Shown here: positions 25,496 through 34,787 of the stretch, piece after piece
Numbering within the stretch: the first letter of the stretch is position 1
Layout of the letters: each line of letters opens with the position of its first letter
DNA from: Streptococcus oralis ATCC 35037
GTDB taxonomy: Bacteria > Bacillota > Bacilli > Lactobacillales > Streptococcaceae
Direction of reading: 5' to 3'
DNA length: 64,000 nucleotides
NCBI RefSeq assembly: GCF_900637025.1
Contig: NZ_LR134336.1
Span: forward strand, 202,001 to 266,000
The notes under the pieces: model-generated
What the model saw: only the letters and a program-made list of their open reading frames with translations
Told to the model about the DNA's origin: nothing
The model's database searches: none
Made by a program: the position numbers and the translations under genes

Positions 25496-26236
25496 ATGAC
25501 TATTATAACCTCAAAAGCCAATTCTGTGGTAAAAAATGCCAAGAAATTACATCAAAAAAAATATCGAAAGTCTGCTTATTTGATTGAGGGCTGGCACTTG
25601 TTTGAAGAAGCTGTTCAAGCAGGAGTAACGATTGAGAAGATTTTTGCCTTAGAAAGTTACCGAGATCAGCTAGTCGCTTTTCCTCAAACTGTTTGGGTTT
25701 CAGAGGAGATTTTGCGAGATTTAGCAGATACGCAAACTCCTCAAGGGATTGTTGCAGTGATTCAAAAAGAAGAAGTGGGACTGCCTGATTTTCGTCAGGG
25801 CAAGTATCTATTTTTAGAGGATGTTCAAGACCCTGGCAATGTGGGCACCATGATTCGGACGGCGGATGCCGCAGGTTTTACAGGGGTTATTGTTTCAGAC
25901 AAGTCAGCAGATATCTACAGTCTCAAGACCCTGCGTTCCATGCAAGGAAGTCATTTTCATTTGCCTATCTATCGTATGCCTCTTGTCAGCTTTGTAGAAG
26001 AGGCAAAGAAGAGCAATTTGCCAATTCTAGCAACGACCTTATCGAGAGATTCAAAGGATTATCGTGAGCTTTCTTCACTAGAGAACTTTGTTTTAGTCAT
26101 GGGAAATGAAGGGCAGGGGATTAGTTCTGTCATGGCTGAGAGTGCTGATCAGCTGGTTCATATAGGCATGAAAGGCCGAGCAGAAAGTCTCAACGTAGCA
26201 GTTGCAGCAGGTATATTGATGTTTTATTTCAGCTAA
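25496..26236 (+). CDS. TrmH/SpoU-family RNA 2'-O-methyltransferase
   Basis: A 246-residue SPOUT methyltransferase. The N-terminal ~95 residues resemble the substrate-binding domain of 23S rRNA methyltransferases. The knotted C-terminal domain carries motif 1 (PGNVGTMIRTADAAGF), motif 2 (VMGNEGQGIS) and motif 3 (AESLNVAVAAGILMF). The target nucleotide is unknown; related proteins modify 23S rRNA G2251 or nearby. Its -10 box ends six bases ahead of the ATG and no ribosome-binding site is seen, so a leaderless mRNA is expected. It is divergent from acyP. Confidence 0.92.
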   Translation: MTIITSKANSVVKNAKKLHQKKYRKSAYLIEGWHLFEEAVQAGVTIEKIFALESYRDQLVAFPQTVWVSEEILRDLADTQTPQGIVAVIQKEEVGLPDFRQGKYLFLEDVQDPGNVGTMIRTADAAGFTGVIVSDKSADIYSLKTLRSMQGSHFHLPIYRMPLVSFVEEAKKSNLPILATTLSRDSKDYRELSSLENFVLVMGNEGQGISSVMAESADQLVHIGMKGRAESLNVAVAAGILMFYFS

Positions 26237-26290
26237 TTTTAAAAATCTTTGTTATAATCAAGACATATTTATAGAAAAAGGAGAATCAGA

Positions 26291-26974
26291 ATGAATCAAA
26301 CGATTGTTCAAGAACGTTCAGGCCTCAATCAATTTTACGCTAAGGTTTACGCCTTTGTGGGCCTTGGGATTGGTCTATCGGCTCTCGTGTCAGCTTTGAT
26401 GTTGACAGTCTTTCAGTCCCAATTGGTCTACTTTTTAACGCATGGCTCTCTCTGGCTGATGATTGCAGCTTTTGTAGAATTTGTTCTGGTCGTTGTTGCA
26501 AGTAGCATGGCTGCCAAAAATAGCCCAGCAGCTCTCCCAGTATTTTTAGTTTATTCTGTTTTAAATGGCTTTACGCTGAGTTTCGTCGTAGCCTTTTATA
26601 CACCAGGGACCGTCTTGTCAGCCTTTGTATCCAGCGCCCTTCTCTTCTTTGTCATGGCGACAATCGGAATTTTCACCAAGAAAGATTTGAGTGGAATGGG
26701 ACGAGCTTTGATGGCAGCGCTTGTTGGTCTCATCATTGCCATGGTTGTGAATCTATTTTTAGCCAATAGTTTCTTTGACTACATGATTAGTATTGCCATG
26801 GTCTTGGTTTTCTCAGGTTTGATTGCTTGGGACAACCAAAAGATTCGCTATGTTTATGAGCAGTCACGAGGACAAGTCGCGACAGGATGGGTCATCTCAA
26901 TGGCGCTCAGCATCTACCTAGACTTTATCAACCTCTTCCTTAGCATCTTACGAATCTTTGGTCGAAACGATTAA
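26291..26974 (+). CDS. Bax inhibitor-1 / YetJ family membrane protein
   Basis: A 227-residue protein with seven hydrophobic segments and little else, matching the BI-1 (TMBIM, YccA/YetJ) family. Bacillus YetJ is a pH-sensitive calcium leak channel. The C-terminal segment (ALSIYLDFINLFLSILRIFG) contains the family's conserved Asp. The role in streptococci is not established. AAAGGAGAATCAG precedes the ATG, a TGTTATAAT -10 lies at about 26250, and a terminator follows. Confidence 0.9.
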   Translation: MNQTIVQERSGLNQFYAKVYAFVGLGIGLSALVSALMLTVFQSQLVYFLTHGSLWLMIAAFVEFVLVVVASSMAAKNSPAALPVFLVYSVLNGFTLSFVVAFYTPGTVLSAFVSSALLFFVMATIGIFTKKDLSGMGRALMAALVGLIIAMVVNLFLANSFFDYMISIAMVLVFSGLIAWDNQKIRYVYEQSRGQVATGWVISMALSIYLDFINLFLSILRIFGRND

Positions 26975-26984
26975 TGAATGTCAG

Positions 26985-27015
26985 AGTCAGTGTTCAAAAG
27001 AGCACTGACTTTTTC
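26985..27015 (+). terminator. Terminator of the BI-1 family gene
   Basis: AGTCAGTGTTC and GAGCACTGACT pair around AAAA, followed by TTTTTC. Confidence 0.9.
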
Positions 27016-27083
27016 TTATTTACTCTTTTCTTTTCTTGGAAATAGGTGTATAATGCTTTTAACTAATTTTTGAGGAGCTGTTT

Positions 27084-28076
27084 ATGAAGAAAAGTTTTAT
27101 TCATCAACAAGAAGAAATTTCCTTTGTCAAAAACACTTTTACCCAGTATTTGAAAGATAAGTTAGAAGTTGTTGAAGTTCAAGGTCCTATCTTGAGCAAG
27201 GTCGGAGATGGGATGCAGGACAACCTGTCAGGTGTCGAAAATCCAGTATCTGTCAAGGTTTTGCAGATTCCAGATGAAACCTATGAAGTCGTTCACTCAC
27301 TTGCCAAATGGAAACGCCACACCTTAGCCCGTTTTGGTTTCGGTGAAGGTGAAGGTCTTTTTGTTCATATGAAGGCCCTTCGTCCAGACGAAGATTCGCT
27401 TGATGCGACCCACTCTGTTTATGTGGACCAGTGGGATTGGGAGAAGGTTATCCCAAATGGTCAACGCAATATCGCCTATCTCAAAGAAACCGTTGAGAAG
27501 ATTTACAAGGCTATTCGTCTGACAGAGCTAGCCGTAGAAGCCCGCTATGATATCGAATCCATCTTGCCAAAACAAATCACCTTTATCCATACAGAAGAGT
27601 TGGTGGAACGCTATCCAGATTTAACACCGAAAGAGCGTGAAAATGCGATCTGTAAAGAGTTCGGTGCAGTCTTCTTGATTGGTATCGGTGGCGAGTTGCC
27701 TGACGGAAAACCTCATGATGGCCGTGCACCTGACTACGATGACTGGACAACAGAGTCTGAAAATGGCTACAAGGGGTTGAATGGCGATATTCTCGTTTGG
27801 AACGAATCTCTTGGTTGTGCCTTTGAACTTTCATCAATGGGGATTCGGGTAGATGAGGATACCCTTCGTCGCCAAGTGGCTCTTACCGGAGACGAAGATC
27901 GTCTTGAGCTGGAATGGCATAAAGCCTTGCTTAACGGTCTTTTCCCACTGACAATCGGTGGAGGTATCGGACAGTCTCGGATGGCCATGTTCCTTCTTCG
28001 TAAGAAACACATCGGAGAGGTTCAGACCAGTGTTTGGCCTCAAGAAGTTCGCGATACGTACGAAAATATTTTGTAG
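27084..28076 (+). CDS. asnA: Asparagine synthetase A (aspartate-ammonia ligase)
   Basis: AsnA makes asparagine from aspartate, ammonia and ATP. The 330-residue protein is full length, with the class II synthetase-like core: [19 protein letters not shown] near the N terminus, [36 protein letters not shown] and [14 protein letters not shown]. No T-box precedes it, unlike asnA of some lactic acid bacteria. The promoter -10 is TATAAT at 27049. A GAGGAG site precedes the ATG. It is monocistronic, with a terminator directly behind. Confidence 0.97.
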   Translation: MKKSFIHQQEEISFVKNTFTQYLKDKLEVVEVQGPILSKVGDGMQDNLSGVENPVSVKVLQIPDETYEVVHSLAKWKRHTLARFGFGEGEGLFVHMKALRPDEDSLDATHSVYVDQWDWEKVIPNGQRNIAYLKETVEKIYKAIRLTELAVEARYDIESILPKQITFIHTEELVERYPDLTPKERENAICKEFGAVFLIGIGGELPDGKPHDGRAPDYDDWTTESENGYKGLNGDILVWNESLGCAFELSSMGIRVDEDTLRRQVALTGDEDRLELEWHKALLNGLFPLTIGGGIGQSRMAMFLLRKKHIGEVQTSVWPQEVRDTYENIL

Positions 28077-28079
28077 AGA

Positions 28080-28107
28080 ATCGAACCGCAAGGTTCGGTT
28101 TTCTTTC
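28080..28107 (+). terminator. asnA terminator
   Basis: CGAACC and GGTTCG pair around GCAA, followed by a T-rich run. Confidence 0.85.
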
Positions 28108-28127
28108 TCTTTTTTTCTATAATTTGG

Positions 28128-28133
28128 TATAAT
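28128..28133 (+). promoter_or_regulatory. Extended -10 of rsmD (leaderless)
   Basis: TGGTATAAT ends seven bases before the ATG. There is no ribosome-binding site. Confidence 0.65.
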
Positions 28134-28140
28134 AAACGGT

Positions 28141-28680
28141 ATGAAAATCGTATCAGGAATCTATGGGGGGCGTCCTCTCAAGACGCTAGAAGGCAAGACG
28201 ACGAGGCCGACATCTGATAAGGTGAGAGGAGCTATCTTTAACATGATAGGTCCCTATTTTGAGGGTGGTCGTGTCTTGGATCTCTATGCTGGCAGTGGTG
28301 GTTTATCCATTGAGGCAGTCTCGCGTGGGATGTCCCATGCTGTCTTAGTGGAACGGGATCGAAAGGCGCAAGCTATCATCGCTGAAAATATCCAAATGAC
28401 CAAGGAAGTTTCCAAATTTCAGCTCTTAAAGATGGAGGCTGAACGGGCCTTGGAGCAAGTGAAAGGTCCCTTTGACCTGGTCTTTTTAGACCCTCCCTAT
28501 GCCAAGGAACAAATCGTTGCAGATATCGAAAAAATGGCAGAAAGAAACCTTTTCTCCGAAGAGATCATGGTTGTCTGTGAAACCGATAAGTCTGTAGAAC
28601 TCCCAGAAGAAATCGCCTGCTTAGGTATCTGGAAGGAAAAAATATATGGGATTAGTAAGGTGACGGTCTATGTCAGATAA
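28141..28680 (+). CDS. rsmD: 16S rRNA guanine-N2 methyltransferase RsmD
   Basis: RsmD methylates G966 (E. coli numbering) in 16S rRNA. The 179-residue protein has the N-terminal [20 protein letters not shown] typical of the family, the SAM loop [15 protein letters not shown] and the catalytic DPPY ([12 protein letters not shown]). Its mRNA appears leaderless. It overlaps coaD by 11 bases, the usual rsmD-coaD pair of Firmicutes, and heads the rsmD-coaD-sepM operon. Confidence 0.96.
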   Translation: MKIVSGIYGGRPLKTLEGKTTRPTSDKVRGAIFNMIGPYFEGGRVLDLYAGSGGLSIEAVSRGMSHAVLVERDRKAQAIIAENIQMTKEVSKFQLLKMEAERALEQVKGPFDLVFLDPPYAKEQIVADIEKMAERNLFSEEIMVVCETDKSVELPEEIACLGIWKEKIYGISKVTVYVR

Positions 28681-29158
28681 AATTGGATTATTTACAGGTT
28701 CATTTGATCCGATGACAAATGGACATCTGGATATCATTGAACGTGCCAGCAAACTCTTTGATAAGCTCTATGTCGGGGTGTTCTACAATCCCCACAAACA
28801 AGGTTTTCTCCCTGTTGAAAATCGCAAACGGGCAGTCAAAAAAGCGGTGGCGCATTTAGCTAATGTAGAGGTGCTGGCTTCTCATGACCAACTAGTCGTC
28901 GATGTTGCAAGAAGACTGGGGGCTAAGACCCTTGTCCGTGGCTTGCGAAATGCCACCGACTTGCAATACGAGTCTAGCTTTGACTACTACAATCATCAAC
29001 TGGCTCCAGAAATCGAAACCATTTATCTATATAGTCGCCAGGAGCATCTTTATATTAGCTCTTCAGCCGTGAGAGAACTTCTGAAGTTTGGTCAGGAGAT
29101 TCAGCAATATGTCCCAAACAGTGTTGTGGAGGAATTAGAACATGAAGAAAAAAACTAG
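28670..29158 (+). CDS. coaD: Phosphopantetheine adenylyltransferase
   Basis: CoaD transfers AMP from ATP to 4'-phosphopantetheine, the penultimate step of coenzyme A synthesis. The 162-residue nucleotidyltransferase shows [16 protein letters not shown] with the T/HxGH-type nucleotide site, [12 protein letters not shown] and the ISSSAVREL motif. Length is standard. It overlaps both neighbours (rsmD by 11 and sepM by 17 bases), implying translational coupling. Confidence 0.97.
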   Translation: MSDKIGLFTGSFDPMTNGHLDIIERASKLFDKLYVGVFYNPHKQGFLPVENRKRAVKKAVAHLANVEVLASHDQLVVDVARRLGAKTLVRGLRNATDLQYESSFDYYNHQLAPEIETIYLYSRQEHLYISSSAVRELLKFGQEIQQYVPNSVVEELEHEEKN

Positions 29159-30179
29159 ATGGCCCTTATATGTCATCCTAGCACTAGTATTGACTTTTTT
29201 AGCCTTTGTAGTACCTTTACCTTACTACATAGAAGTTCCGGGTGGAGCGGAAGATATTCGTCGCGTTTTGAAAGTCAATGAAACAGAAGACACAGAAGCA
29301 GGAGCTTACCAGTTTGTAACAGTCGGCATTCGACATGCAACCCTATCGCATCTTGTCTATGCTTGGTTAACACCTTTCACAGATATTAGAAGTGCCAAGG
29401 AGACTACGGGTGGCTCTACTGATGCAGAATTTATGCGGATTAATCAGTTCTACATGCAAACTTCTCAAAACATGGCCAAGTATCAAGGATTGAAGACCGC
29501 TGGTAAGGATATTGAACTCAAGTATCTGGGAGTTTATGTCTTGACCGTGACGGACAATTCAACTTTTAAGGGCATTCTGAACATAGCAGACACCGTGACG
29601 GCTGTTAATGACAAAACATTTGACAGTTCAAAAGACTTGGTCGATTATGTTAATTCTCAACAATTAGGGGATACGGTCAAGGTAACCTATGAGGAAGACG
29701 GAAAAGTCAAGTCTGCAGAAGGTAAAATTATCACTCTCGAAAACGGGAAAAACGGTATTGGGATTGGTTTGATTGACCGTACAGAAGTGACCAGTGACGT
29801 TCCAATTCGCTTTTCAACAGCTGGTATCGGCGGGCCAAGTGCCGGTCTCATGTTTAGCCTCGCTATTTACACCCAGATAGCAGATCCAGGACTTCGTAAT
29901 GGTCGCATCGTTGCGGGAACGGGAACTATTGATCGTGATGGGAATGTTGGTGACATCGGTGGAATTGACAAAAAAGTGGTTGCAGCCTCTCGTCAGGGAG
30001 CCAACATCTTTTTTGCTCCTGACAATCCAGTCACCGAGGAAGCAAAAAAAGCAGATCCCAATGCGAAAAGTAACTATGAAACAGCCCTAGAAGCTGCTAA
30101 AACGATCAAAACGGAGATGAAAATCGTTCCGGTTAAGACCTTGCAGGATGCAATTGATTACCTTAAAAACAATCCCTAA
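29142..30179 (+). CDS. sepM: PDZ and Lon-type (S16) membrane protease SepM/YlbL family
   Basis: A 345-residue protein: one N-terminal membrane anchor ([21 protein letters not shown]), a PDZ domain around residues 130-210 ([17 protein letters not shown]) and a C-terminal S16 domain with catalytic Ser ([11 protein letters not shown]) and Lys ([16 protein letters not shown]). In S. mutans SepM trims the competence/bacteriocin signal CSP at the cell surface. Whether a matching CSP exists here is unknown. It is the third gene of the rsmD operon. Confidence 0.92.
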   Translation: MKKKTRWPLYVILALVLTFLAFVVPLPYYIEVPGGAEDIRRVLKVNETEDTEAGAYQFVTVGIRHATLSHLVYAWLTPFTDIRSAKETTGGSTDAEFMRINQFYMQTSQNMAKYQGLKTAGKDIELKYLGVYVLTVTDNSTFKGILNIADTVTAVNDKTFDSSKDLVDYVNSQQLGDTVKVTYEEDGKVKSAEGKIITLENGKNGIGIGLIDRTEVTSDVPIRFSTAGIGGPSAGLMFSLAIYTQIADPGLRNGRIVAGTGTIDRDGNVGDIGGIDKKVVAASRQGANIFFAPDNPVTEEAKKADPNAKSNYETALEAAKTIKTEMKIVPVKTLQDAIDYLKNNP

Positions 30180-30222
30180 TTCGTAGAAAAATTGAAAACT
30201 AGCGCGCAAGCGGATAAGATGG

Positions 30223-30228
30223 TATAAT
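30223..30228 (+). promoter_or_regulatory. Extended -10 of the DUF1146 gene (leaderless)
   Basis: TGGTATAAT ends six bases before the ATG at 30235. No ribosome-binding site. Confidence 0.65.
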
Positions 30229-30234
30229 AGTCAA

Positions 30235-30465
30235 ATGGTTCAATTATTATTCACTCTAAGTAGTCATATACTCTTTATTTATTTGAGTTTTTACCTTTTG
30301 AAGGATCTTGTGAGATGGGAAAAGGTTTTAAAAGTGACCGCTACTAACACAAAAAAAGTTCGTTTGTTGGTAGGCTTCTTTAGTATTGTGATGGGCTATA
30401 TCTTGAGTTCATTCTTTATCAGTTTGTACCAACTGTGGCAAGAAACACTTAGAGGACTATTATAA
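30235..30465 (+). CDS. DUF1146 family small membrane protein
   Basis: A 76-residue protein with two membrane segments ([19 protein letters not shown] and [20 protein letters not shown]) joined by a basic loop, matching the DUF1146/YwzB family. Its position directly ahead of murA is conserved in Firmicutes, where ywzB neighbours cell-wall and ATP synthase genes. Function unknown. The transcript appears leaderless, and murA starts 23 bases after its stop, so this promoter likely drives murA and epuA too. Confidence 0.85.
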   Translation: MVQLLFTLSSHILFIYLSFYLLKDLVRWEKVLKVTATNTKKVRLLVGFFSIVMGYILSSFFISLYQLWQETLRGLL

Positions 30466-30488
30466 AATCAAAAGTAAAGGAAACAACT

Positions 30489-31772
30489 ATGGAAAAAATT
30501 GTGGTTCAAGGCGGAGATAATCGTCTGGTCGGGAGTGTGACGATCGAGGGAGCAAAGAATGCAGTCTTGCCCTTGTTGGCAGCGACTATTCTAGCAAGCA
30601 AGGGTGAGACAGTCTTGCAGAACGTCCCAATCTTGTCAGATGTTTTCACCATGAATCAAGTGGTTCGAGGTCTGAATGCCAAGGTGGACTTTGATGAGGA
30701 AGCACATGTTGTCGAGGTTGATGCGACTGGTGATATCACTGAAGAAGCTCCATACAAGTATGTCAGCAAGATGCGTGCATCGATCGTCGTCTTGGGACCA
30801 ATCCTTGCTCGTGTAGGCCATGCCAAAGTTTCTATGCCAGGGGGATGTACCATCGGGAGTCGTCCCATCGACCTTCACCTCAAAGGTTTGGAAGCTATGG
30901 GGGCAAAGATAACCCAGACAGCTGGTTACATCGAAGCTAAGGCAGAACGCTTGCGTGGCGCTCATATCTACATGGACTTTCCTAGTGTCGGTGCGACACA
31001 AAACCTCATGATGGCAGCGACGTTAGCTGATGGTGTGACGGTCATTGAAAATGCTGCGCGTGAGCCGGAAATTGTTGACCTCGCTATTCTCCTTAATGAA
31101 ATGGGAGCCAAGGTCAAGGGAGCTGGTACCGAAACCATCACAGTGACTGGTGTCGAGGAACTCCATGGTGCGACCCACAATGTCGTGCAGGATCGTATCG
31201 AAGCTGGAACCTTTATGGTGGCGGCAGCTATGACTGGTGGAGATGTCCTCGTTCGTGATGCAGTCTGGGAACACAATCGCCCCTTGATTTCAAAACTACT
31301 TGAAATGGGCGTTGAAGTGACAGAGGAGTCAGAAGGCATCCGTGTTCGTTCTCAACTTGAAAATCTCAAGGCTGTTCATGTAAAAACCTTACCACATCCA
31401 GGATTTCCAACAGATATGCAGGCACAATTTACAGCTCTGATGACAGTCGCAAAAGGGGAATCCACCATGGTGGAAACGGTGTTTGAGAATCGCTTCCAAC
31501 ACTTAGAGGAAATGCGCCGTATGGGCTTGCATTCAGAGATTATCCGTGACACAGCTCGTATTGTTGGGGGACAGGCTTTACAGGGGGCAGAAGTTCTATC
31601 AACGGACCTTCGCGCTAGTGCTGCTTTGATTTTGACAGGTCTGGTGGCGCAGGGAGAAACAGTTGTCGGTAAGTTAGTCCACCTTGATAGAGGTTACTAC
31701 CGTTTCCATGAGAAATTAGCTCAGCTAGGAGCGAAGATTCAGCGAATCGAGGCAAATGATGAAGAAGAATAA
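30489..31772 (+). CDS. murA: UDP-N-acetylglucosamine 1-carboxyvinyltransferase
   Basis: MurA commits UDP-GlcNAc to peptidoglycan synthesis by adding enolpyruvate from PEP, and is the target of fosfomycin. The 427-residue protein is full length. [12 protein letters not shown] lies near the N terminus, and the catalytic loop [13 protein letters not shown] carries Cys120. A Cys here, not Asp, predicts fosfomycin sensitivity of the enzyme (family knowledge). Streptococci carry two MurA paralogues; the one beside epuA-endA is this copy. It overlaps epuA by 17 bases. Confidence 0.97.
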   Translation: MEKIVVQGGDNRLVGSVTIEGAKNAVLPLLAATILASKGETVLQNVPILSDVFTMNQVVRGLNAKVDFDEEAHVVEVDATGDITEEAPYKYVSKMRASIVVLGPILARVGHAKVSMPGGCTIGSRPIDLHLKGLEAMGAKITQTAGYIEAKAERLRGAHIYMDFPSVGATQNLMMAATLADGVTVIENAAREPEIVDLAILLNEMGAKVKGAGTETITVTGVEELHGATHNVVQDRIEAGTFMVAAAMTGGDVLVRDAVWEHNRPLISKLLEMGVEVTEESEGIRVRSQLENLKAVHVKTLPHPGFPTDMQAQFTALMTVAKGESTMVETVFENRFQHLEEMRRMGLHSEIIRDTARIVGGQALQGAEVLSTDLRASAALILTGLVAQGETVVGKLVHLDRGYYRFHEKLAQLGAKIQRIEANDEEE

Positions 31773-31953
31773 AAACTTACGCTATGTACTCCGTCGTTTA
31801 CTGTTGATTTTTATCGTACTATTGCTAGGCTTCCTGGCATTAGGAATCGGCTTGATGGTTGGTTATGGCATCCTAGGAAAGGGGCAGGATCCATGGGCAA
31901 TCTTGTCTCCAGCAAAGTGGCAGGAATTGATTAGCAAATTTACAGGAAATTAG
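31756..31953 (+). CDS. epuA: EpuA family small membrane protein
   Basis: A 65-residue protein: a basic start, one long membrane segment ([27 protein letters not shown], spanning ~20 residues) and a short extracellular tail with [15 protein letters not shown]. It matches pneumococcal EpuA, sometimes mislabelled an RNA polymerase beta-subunit-like protein because of family PF11772. It overlaps the murA stop and precedes endA, as in pneumococcus. Its role is unclear. Confidence 0.9.
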   Translation: MMKKNKNLRYVLRRLLLIFIVLLLGFLALGIGLMVGYGILGKGQDPWAILSPAKWQELISKFTGN

Positions 31954-31993
31954 ACTGGGAGACCAGCCTTTTTCTAAAGAAATAAGGAGAAAA

Positions 31994-32818
31994 ATGGACA
32001 AAAAAACAAGACAAGCTCTGATAGGATTACTTCTATTCTTACTCTTGGCTGCTGGAAGCTACTACATCAAGCAGATGCAGTCAGCACCAAATAACCCTAG
32101 AACCAAGGTTAATCAGAAAAAACAAGCTTCAGAAGCACCCAGTCAGGAGTTGGCAGAAAGTGTCTTAACCGAGTCAATCAAAAACCAAATCAAGGGTAAT
32201 CTCGAGTGGAATGGAGCAGGGGCCTTTGTTGTCAATGGCAATAAAACCAATCTAGATGCCAAGGTTTCAAGCAAACCCTATGCGGATAATAAAACAAAGA
32301 CAGTGGGAAAAGAAACAGTTCCAACTGTTGCCAATGCCATCTTATCCAAAGCGACTCGGCAGTATAAGAATCGTGAAGAGACTGGAAATGGCTCAACCTC
32401 TTGGACGCCACCAGGATGGCATCAGGTTAAGAATCTAAAGGGAACCTACACACATGCAGTTGATAGAGGACACCTGCTGGGCTATGCCTTGATAGGTGGT
32501 TTGGATGGTTTTGATGCCTCTACTAGCAATCCCAAGAACATTGCAGTCCAGACAGCTTGGGCCAACCAGGCTCAGGCTGAAGATTCGACAGGTCAGAACT
32601 ACTATGAGAGTTTGGTCAGAAAAGTCTTGGACCAAAATAAGAGAGTCCGTTATCGGGTGACGCTCCACTATGCGACAAATGAGGACTTAGTTCCATCCGC
32701 TTCACAAATCGAAGCCAAGTCTTCAGATGGCGAATTGGAATTCAATGTCCTAATCCCCAATGTTCAAAAGGGAATCCAGCTTGATTACCGAACAGGGCAA
32801 GTAACAGTGACAGATTAG
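31994..32818 (+). CDS. endA: DNA-entry nuclease EndA
   Basis: EndA is a membrane-anchored beta-beta-alpha metal nuclease that degrades one strand during DNA uptake in competent streptococci and also attacks neutrophil DNA traps. The 274-residue protein has one N-terminal anchor (residues ~9-22) and the DRGH motif at 157-160, with His160 in the same position as the catalytic His of pneumococcal EndA. Asn182 and Asn191 follow as metal-site residues. AAGGAGAAAA precedes the start. A weak terminator follows at 32837-32880. Confidence 0.96.
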   Translation: MDKKTRQALIGLLLFLLLAAGSYYIKQMQSAPNNPRTKVNQKKQASEAPSQELAESVLTESIKNQIKGNLEWNGAGAFVVNGNKTNLDAKVSSKPYADNKTKTVGKETVPTVANAILSKATRQYKNREETGNGSTSWTPPGWHQVKNLKGTYTHAVDRGHLLGYALIGGLDGFDASTSNPKNIAVQTAWANQAQAEDSTGQNYYESLVRKVLDQNKRVRYRVTLHYATNEDLVPSASQIEAKSSDGELEFNVLIPNVQKGIQLDYRTGQVTVTD

Positions 32819-32836
32819 AAGTAATAGATACTATAA

Positions 32837-32880
32837 AAACAGCTCCTTTGTCTTCTAGAGGCAGGGGAGTTGTTGTTTAA
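32837..32880 (+). terminator. Possible endA terminator
   Basis: AACAGCTCC and GGAGTTGTT pair imperfectly around a long loop, then TTT. Weaker than the others in the window. Confidence 0.45.
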
Positions 32881-32953
32881 ATGAAAAATAATGTGAATCC
32901 TGAGGGATTTTATGATATAATGGAACACAAGATACTATTTTAGGAGAAGGACT

Positions 32954-34285
32954 ATGGAAGACCCGAGCAGTCAGAATTTGTTGCTACAGTTTGTATTGTT
33001 ATTTATCTTGACCTTGTTAAATGCTTTTTTCTCAGCCACTGAAATGGCGATGGTGTCACTAAACCGTTCCCGAGTGGAACAAAAGGCAGAAGAGGGAGAC
33101 AAACGTTACATTCGTTTGTTAAAGGTACTTGAAAATCCTAACCACTTTTTATCAACAATTCAAGTTGGTATCACGTTAATTACCATCTTGTCAGGGGCTA
33201 GTTTAGCAGACACTCTAGGACGCGAAATCGCATCTTGGATAGGAAATAGTGAAACAGCTTACGCTATTGCAAGTTTTCTATCTTTAGCGTTTTTGACCTA
33301 TATTTCTATTGTTTTTGGGGAACTCTATCCCAAGAGAATCGCTCTAAATCTGAAAGATACCTTGGCCATCCGAACCGCACCAGTCATTATTGGCTTGGGG
33401 AAAATTGTCAGTCCCTTTGTCTGGTTGTTATCTGCTTCAACCAATCTCTTGAGTCGTTTAACGCCAATGACCTTTGATGATGCGGATGAAAAAATGACTC
33501 GAGATGAAATTGAGTACATGTTGACCAAAAGTGAGGAAACTTTGGATGCAGACGAAATCGAGATGTTACAAGGGATCTTCTCTCTAGATGAGCTGATGGC
33601 GAGAGAAGTCATGGTTCCTCGGACAGATGCCTTTATGGTGGATATTCAGGATGATAGTCAAACCATTATCCAAAGTGTTCTAAAGCAAAATTTCTCACGT
33701 ATCCCTGTTTATGATGGGGATAAGGACAATGTGATTGGTTTGATTCATACCAAGCGTTTGCTAAACGCTGCCTATGCAGATGGCTTTGAAAATATTGTCT
33801 GGAAGAAGATCTTACAAGATCCACTCTTTGTTCCTGAAACTATTTTTGTGGATGACTTGCTAAAAGAATTGCGAAATACCCAAAGACAAATGGCCATTTT
33901 GCTCGATGAATATGGTGGTATGGCTGGTTTGGTAACTCTGGAAGATCTTTTAGAAGAGATTGTCGGTGAGATTGATGACGAGACCGATAGGGCAGAAATC
34001 GAAGTCCATCAAATCGGTGAGGACACCTATATTGCACAGGGAACCATGAATCTTAACGACTTCAATAACTACTTTGGTGTCGAACTAGAAAGCGATGATG
34101 TGGATACCATCGCCGGTTATTATTTGACGGGTGTTGGTACGATTCCAACCACTGAGAAAATCAGTTACCAACTGGTCAGTCAAAACAAGCAAGTCGTCCT
34201 GACCAACGATAAGGTGAAAAATGGACGTGTTACCAAGGTAAAAGTTCAAATCACAGAACTAGAACCTGAAGAAGAAACAGAATAA
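32954..34285 (+). CDS. CNNM/HlyC-CorC family membrane protein with CBS domains
   Basis: A 443-residue protein: an N-terminal DUF21/CNNM membrane domain (about four segments, NAFFSATEMAMVSLNRSR and GELYPKR motifs), a CBS pair (MVPRTDAFMVD; MAILLDEYGGMAGLVTLEDLLEEIVGEI) and a C-terminal CorC/HlyC domain. Family members are magnesium/cobalt efflux or sodium-magnesium exchange proteins; the older label hemolysin is misleading. TGATATAAT (-10 at 32915) and AGGAGAAGG precede the start. A terminator overlaps the stop. Confidence 0.93.
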   Translation: MEDPSSQNLLLQFVLLFILTLLNAFFSATEMAMVSLNRSRVEQKAEEGDKRYIRLLKVLENPNHFLSTIQVGITLITILSGASLADTLGREIASWIGNSETAYAIASFLSLAFLTYISIVFGELYPKRIALNLKDTLAIRTAPVIIGLGKIVSPFVWLLSASTNLLSRLTPMTFDDADEKMTRDEIEYMLTKSEETLDADEIEMLQGIFSLDELMAREVMVPRTDAFMVDIQDDSQTIIQSVLKQNFSRIPVYDGDKDNVIGLIHTKRLLNAAYADGFENIVWKKILQDPLFVPETIFVDDLLKELRNTQRQMAILLDEYGGMAGLVTLEDLLEEIVGEIDDETDRAEIEVHQIGEDTYIAQGTMNLNDFNNYFGVELESDDVDTIAGYYLTGVGTIPTTEKISYQLVSQNKQVVLTNDKVKNGRVTKVKVQITELEPEEETE

Positions 34286-34313
34286 AGCAGTGACTTGAGT
34301 CACTGCTTTTTGT
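34284..34313 (+). terminator. Terminator of the CNNM/CBS gene
   Basis: AAAGCAGTGAC and GTCACTGCTTT pair around TTGA, followed by TTTG. It overlaps the stop codon. Confidence 0.9.
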
Positions 34314-34358
34314 AAATCTAGATGGTAGGTTCAGTTATCCCCACTTATTAGGAATAAT

Positions 34359-34385
34359 AAAAAAGCCCGGTTTTACGAGCTTTTC
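34359..34385 (-). terminator. tRNA-Cys terminator
   Basis: On the minus strand AAAAGCTCG and CGGGCTTTT pair (one T-G) with T6 behind, downstream of the tRNA. Confidence 0.7.
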
Positions 34386-34418
34386 ATTTGGTTAATTCCT
34401 GTTAATTCAGGTACTGAA

Positions 34419-34489
34419 AGGCGGTAGACGGATTTGAACCGACGATCAAGCTTTTGCAGAGCCGTGCCTTACCACTTGGCTATACCGCC
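34419..34489 (-). tRNA. tRNA-Cys (anticodon GCA)
   Basis: On the minus strand GGCGGTA pairs with TACCGCC, with discriminator T as expected for Cys. The D arm GCC/GGC, anticodon loop CTGCAAA and T loop TTCAAAT are clear. The 71-base gene does not encode CCA. Two non-pairs stand out: C-T at the base of the anticodon stem and T-T in the T stem. It is a lone tRNA with its own promoter and terminator. No integrase or duplicated 3' end is nearby. Confidence 0.93.
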
Positions 34490-34501
34490 TCAACGTTTAT
34501 T

Positions 34502-34530
34502 ATTATACCTTGAAAATCATTTCCCGTCAA
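34502..34530 (-). promoter_or_regulatory. tRNA-Cys promoter
   Basis: On the minus strand TTGACG, 17 bases, TATAAT, with the tRNA starting ~13 bases behind. Confidence 0.85.
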
Positions 34531-34703
34531 TAGTTTCTTATTCTAAAATCCAATTTAGGAAAACAGATGATGATCGAAGAAGTGAGAAAAAGCTTGTAAA
34601 AATCCCATTCTAAAGAGGGTCAGACTAGAAAGTATTTCTTGCAGAAACAAACAAAGAATGTAGAAATTTTGACAAATAGAAGTTTTTTGAGGAAATGCGC
34701 CTA

Positions 34704-34718
34704 AATATTCTGAAAATT
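34704..34718 (+). promoter_or_regulatory. CodY box at the ami operon
   Basis: AATATTCTGAAAATT matches AATTTTCWGAAAATT with one mismatch and lies directly ahead of the amiA -35. Confidence 0.65.
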
Positions 34719-34720
34719 CG

Positions 34721-34749
34721 TTTACTTTTTAAAAGATATATGTTATAAT
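34721..34749 (+). promoter_or_regulatory. amiA promoter
   Basis: TTTACT, 17 bases and TATAAT with an extended TGT before it. The CodY box abuts the -35. The 34490-34700 stretch upstream holds only the tRNA promoter. Confidence 0.75.
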
Positions 34750-34787
34750 TTCCAATAAGCCTAAATTTTTCAAGAGGAGTTAAAAAC

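Noticed and set aside
27015..27083. T-box ahead of asnA
   Set aside because: The leader is only a few dozen bases and lacks the T-box sequence.
31994..32818. Competence (ComX) box at endA
   Set aside because: No TACGAATA-type motif was found ahead of endA or epuA.
34419..34489. tRNA-Cys as an integration site for a mobile element
   Set aside because: No integrase, no duplicated tRNA 3' end and only housekeeping genes around it.
34669..34700. TTGACA upstream of amiA as a second promoter
   Set aside because: No acceptable -10 at 16-18 bases.
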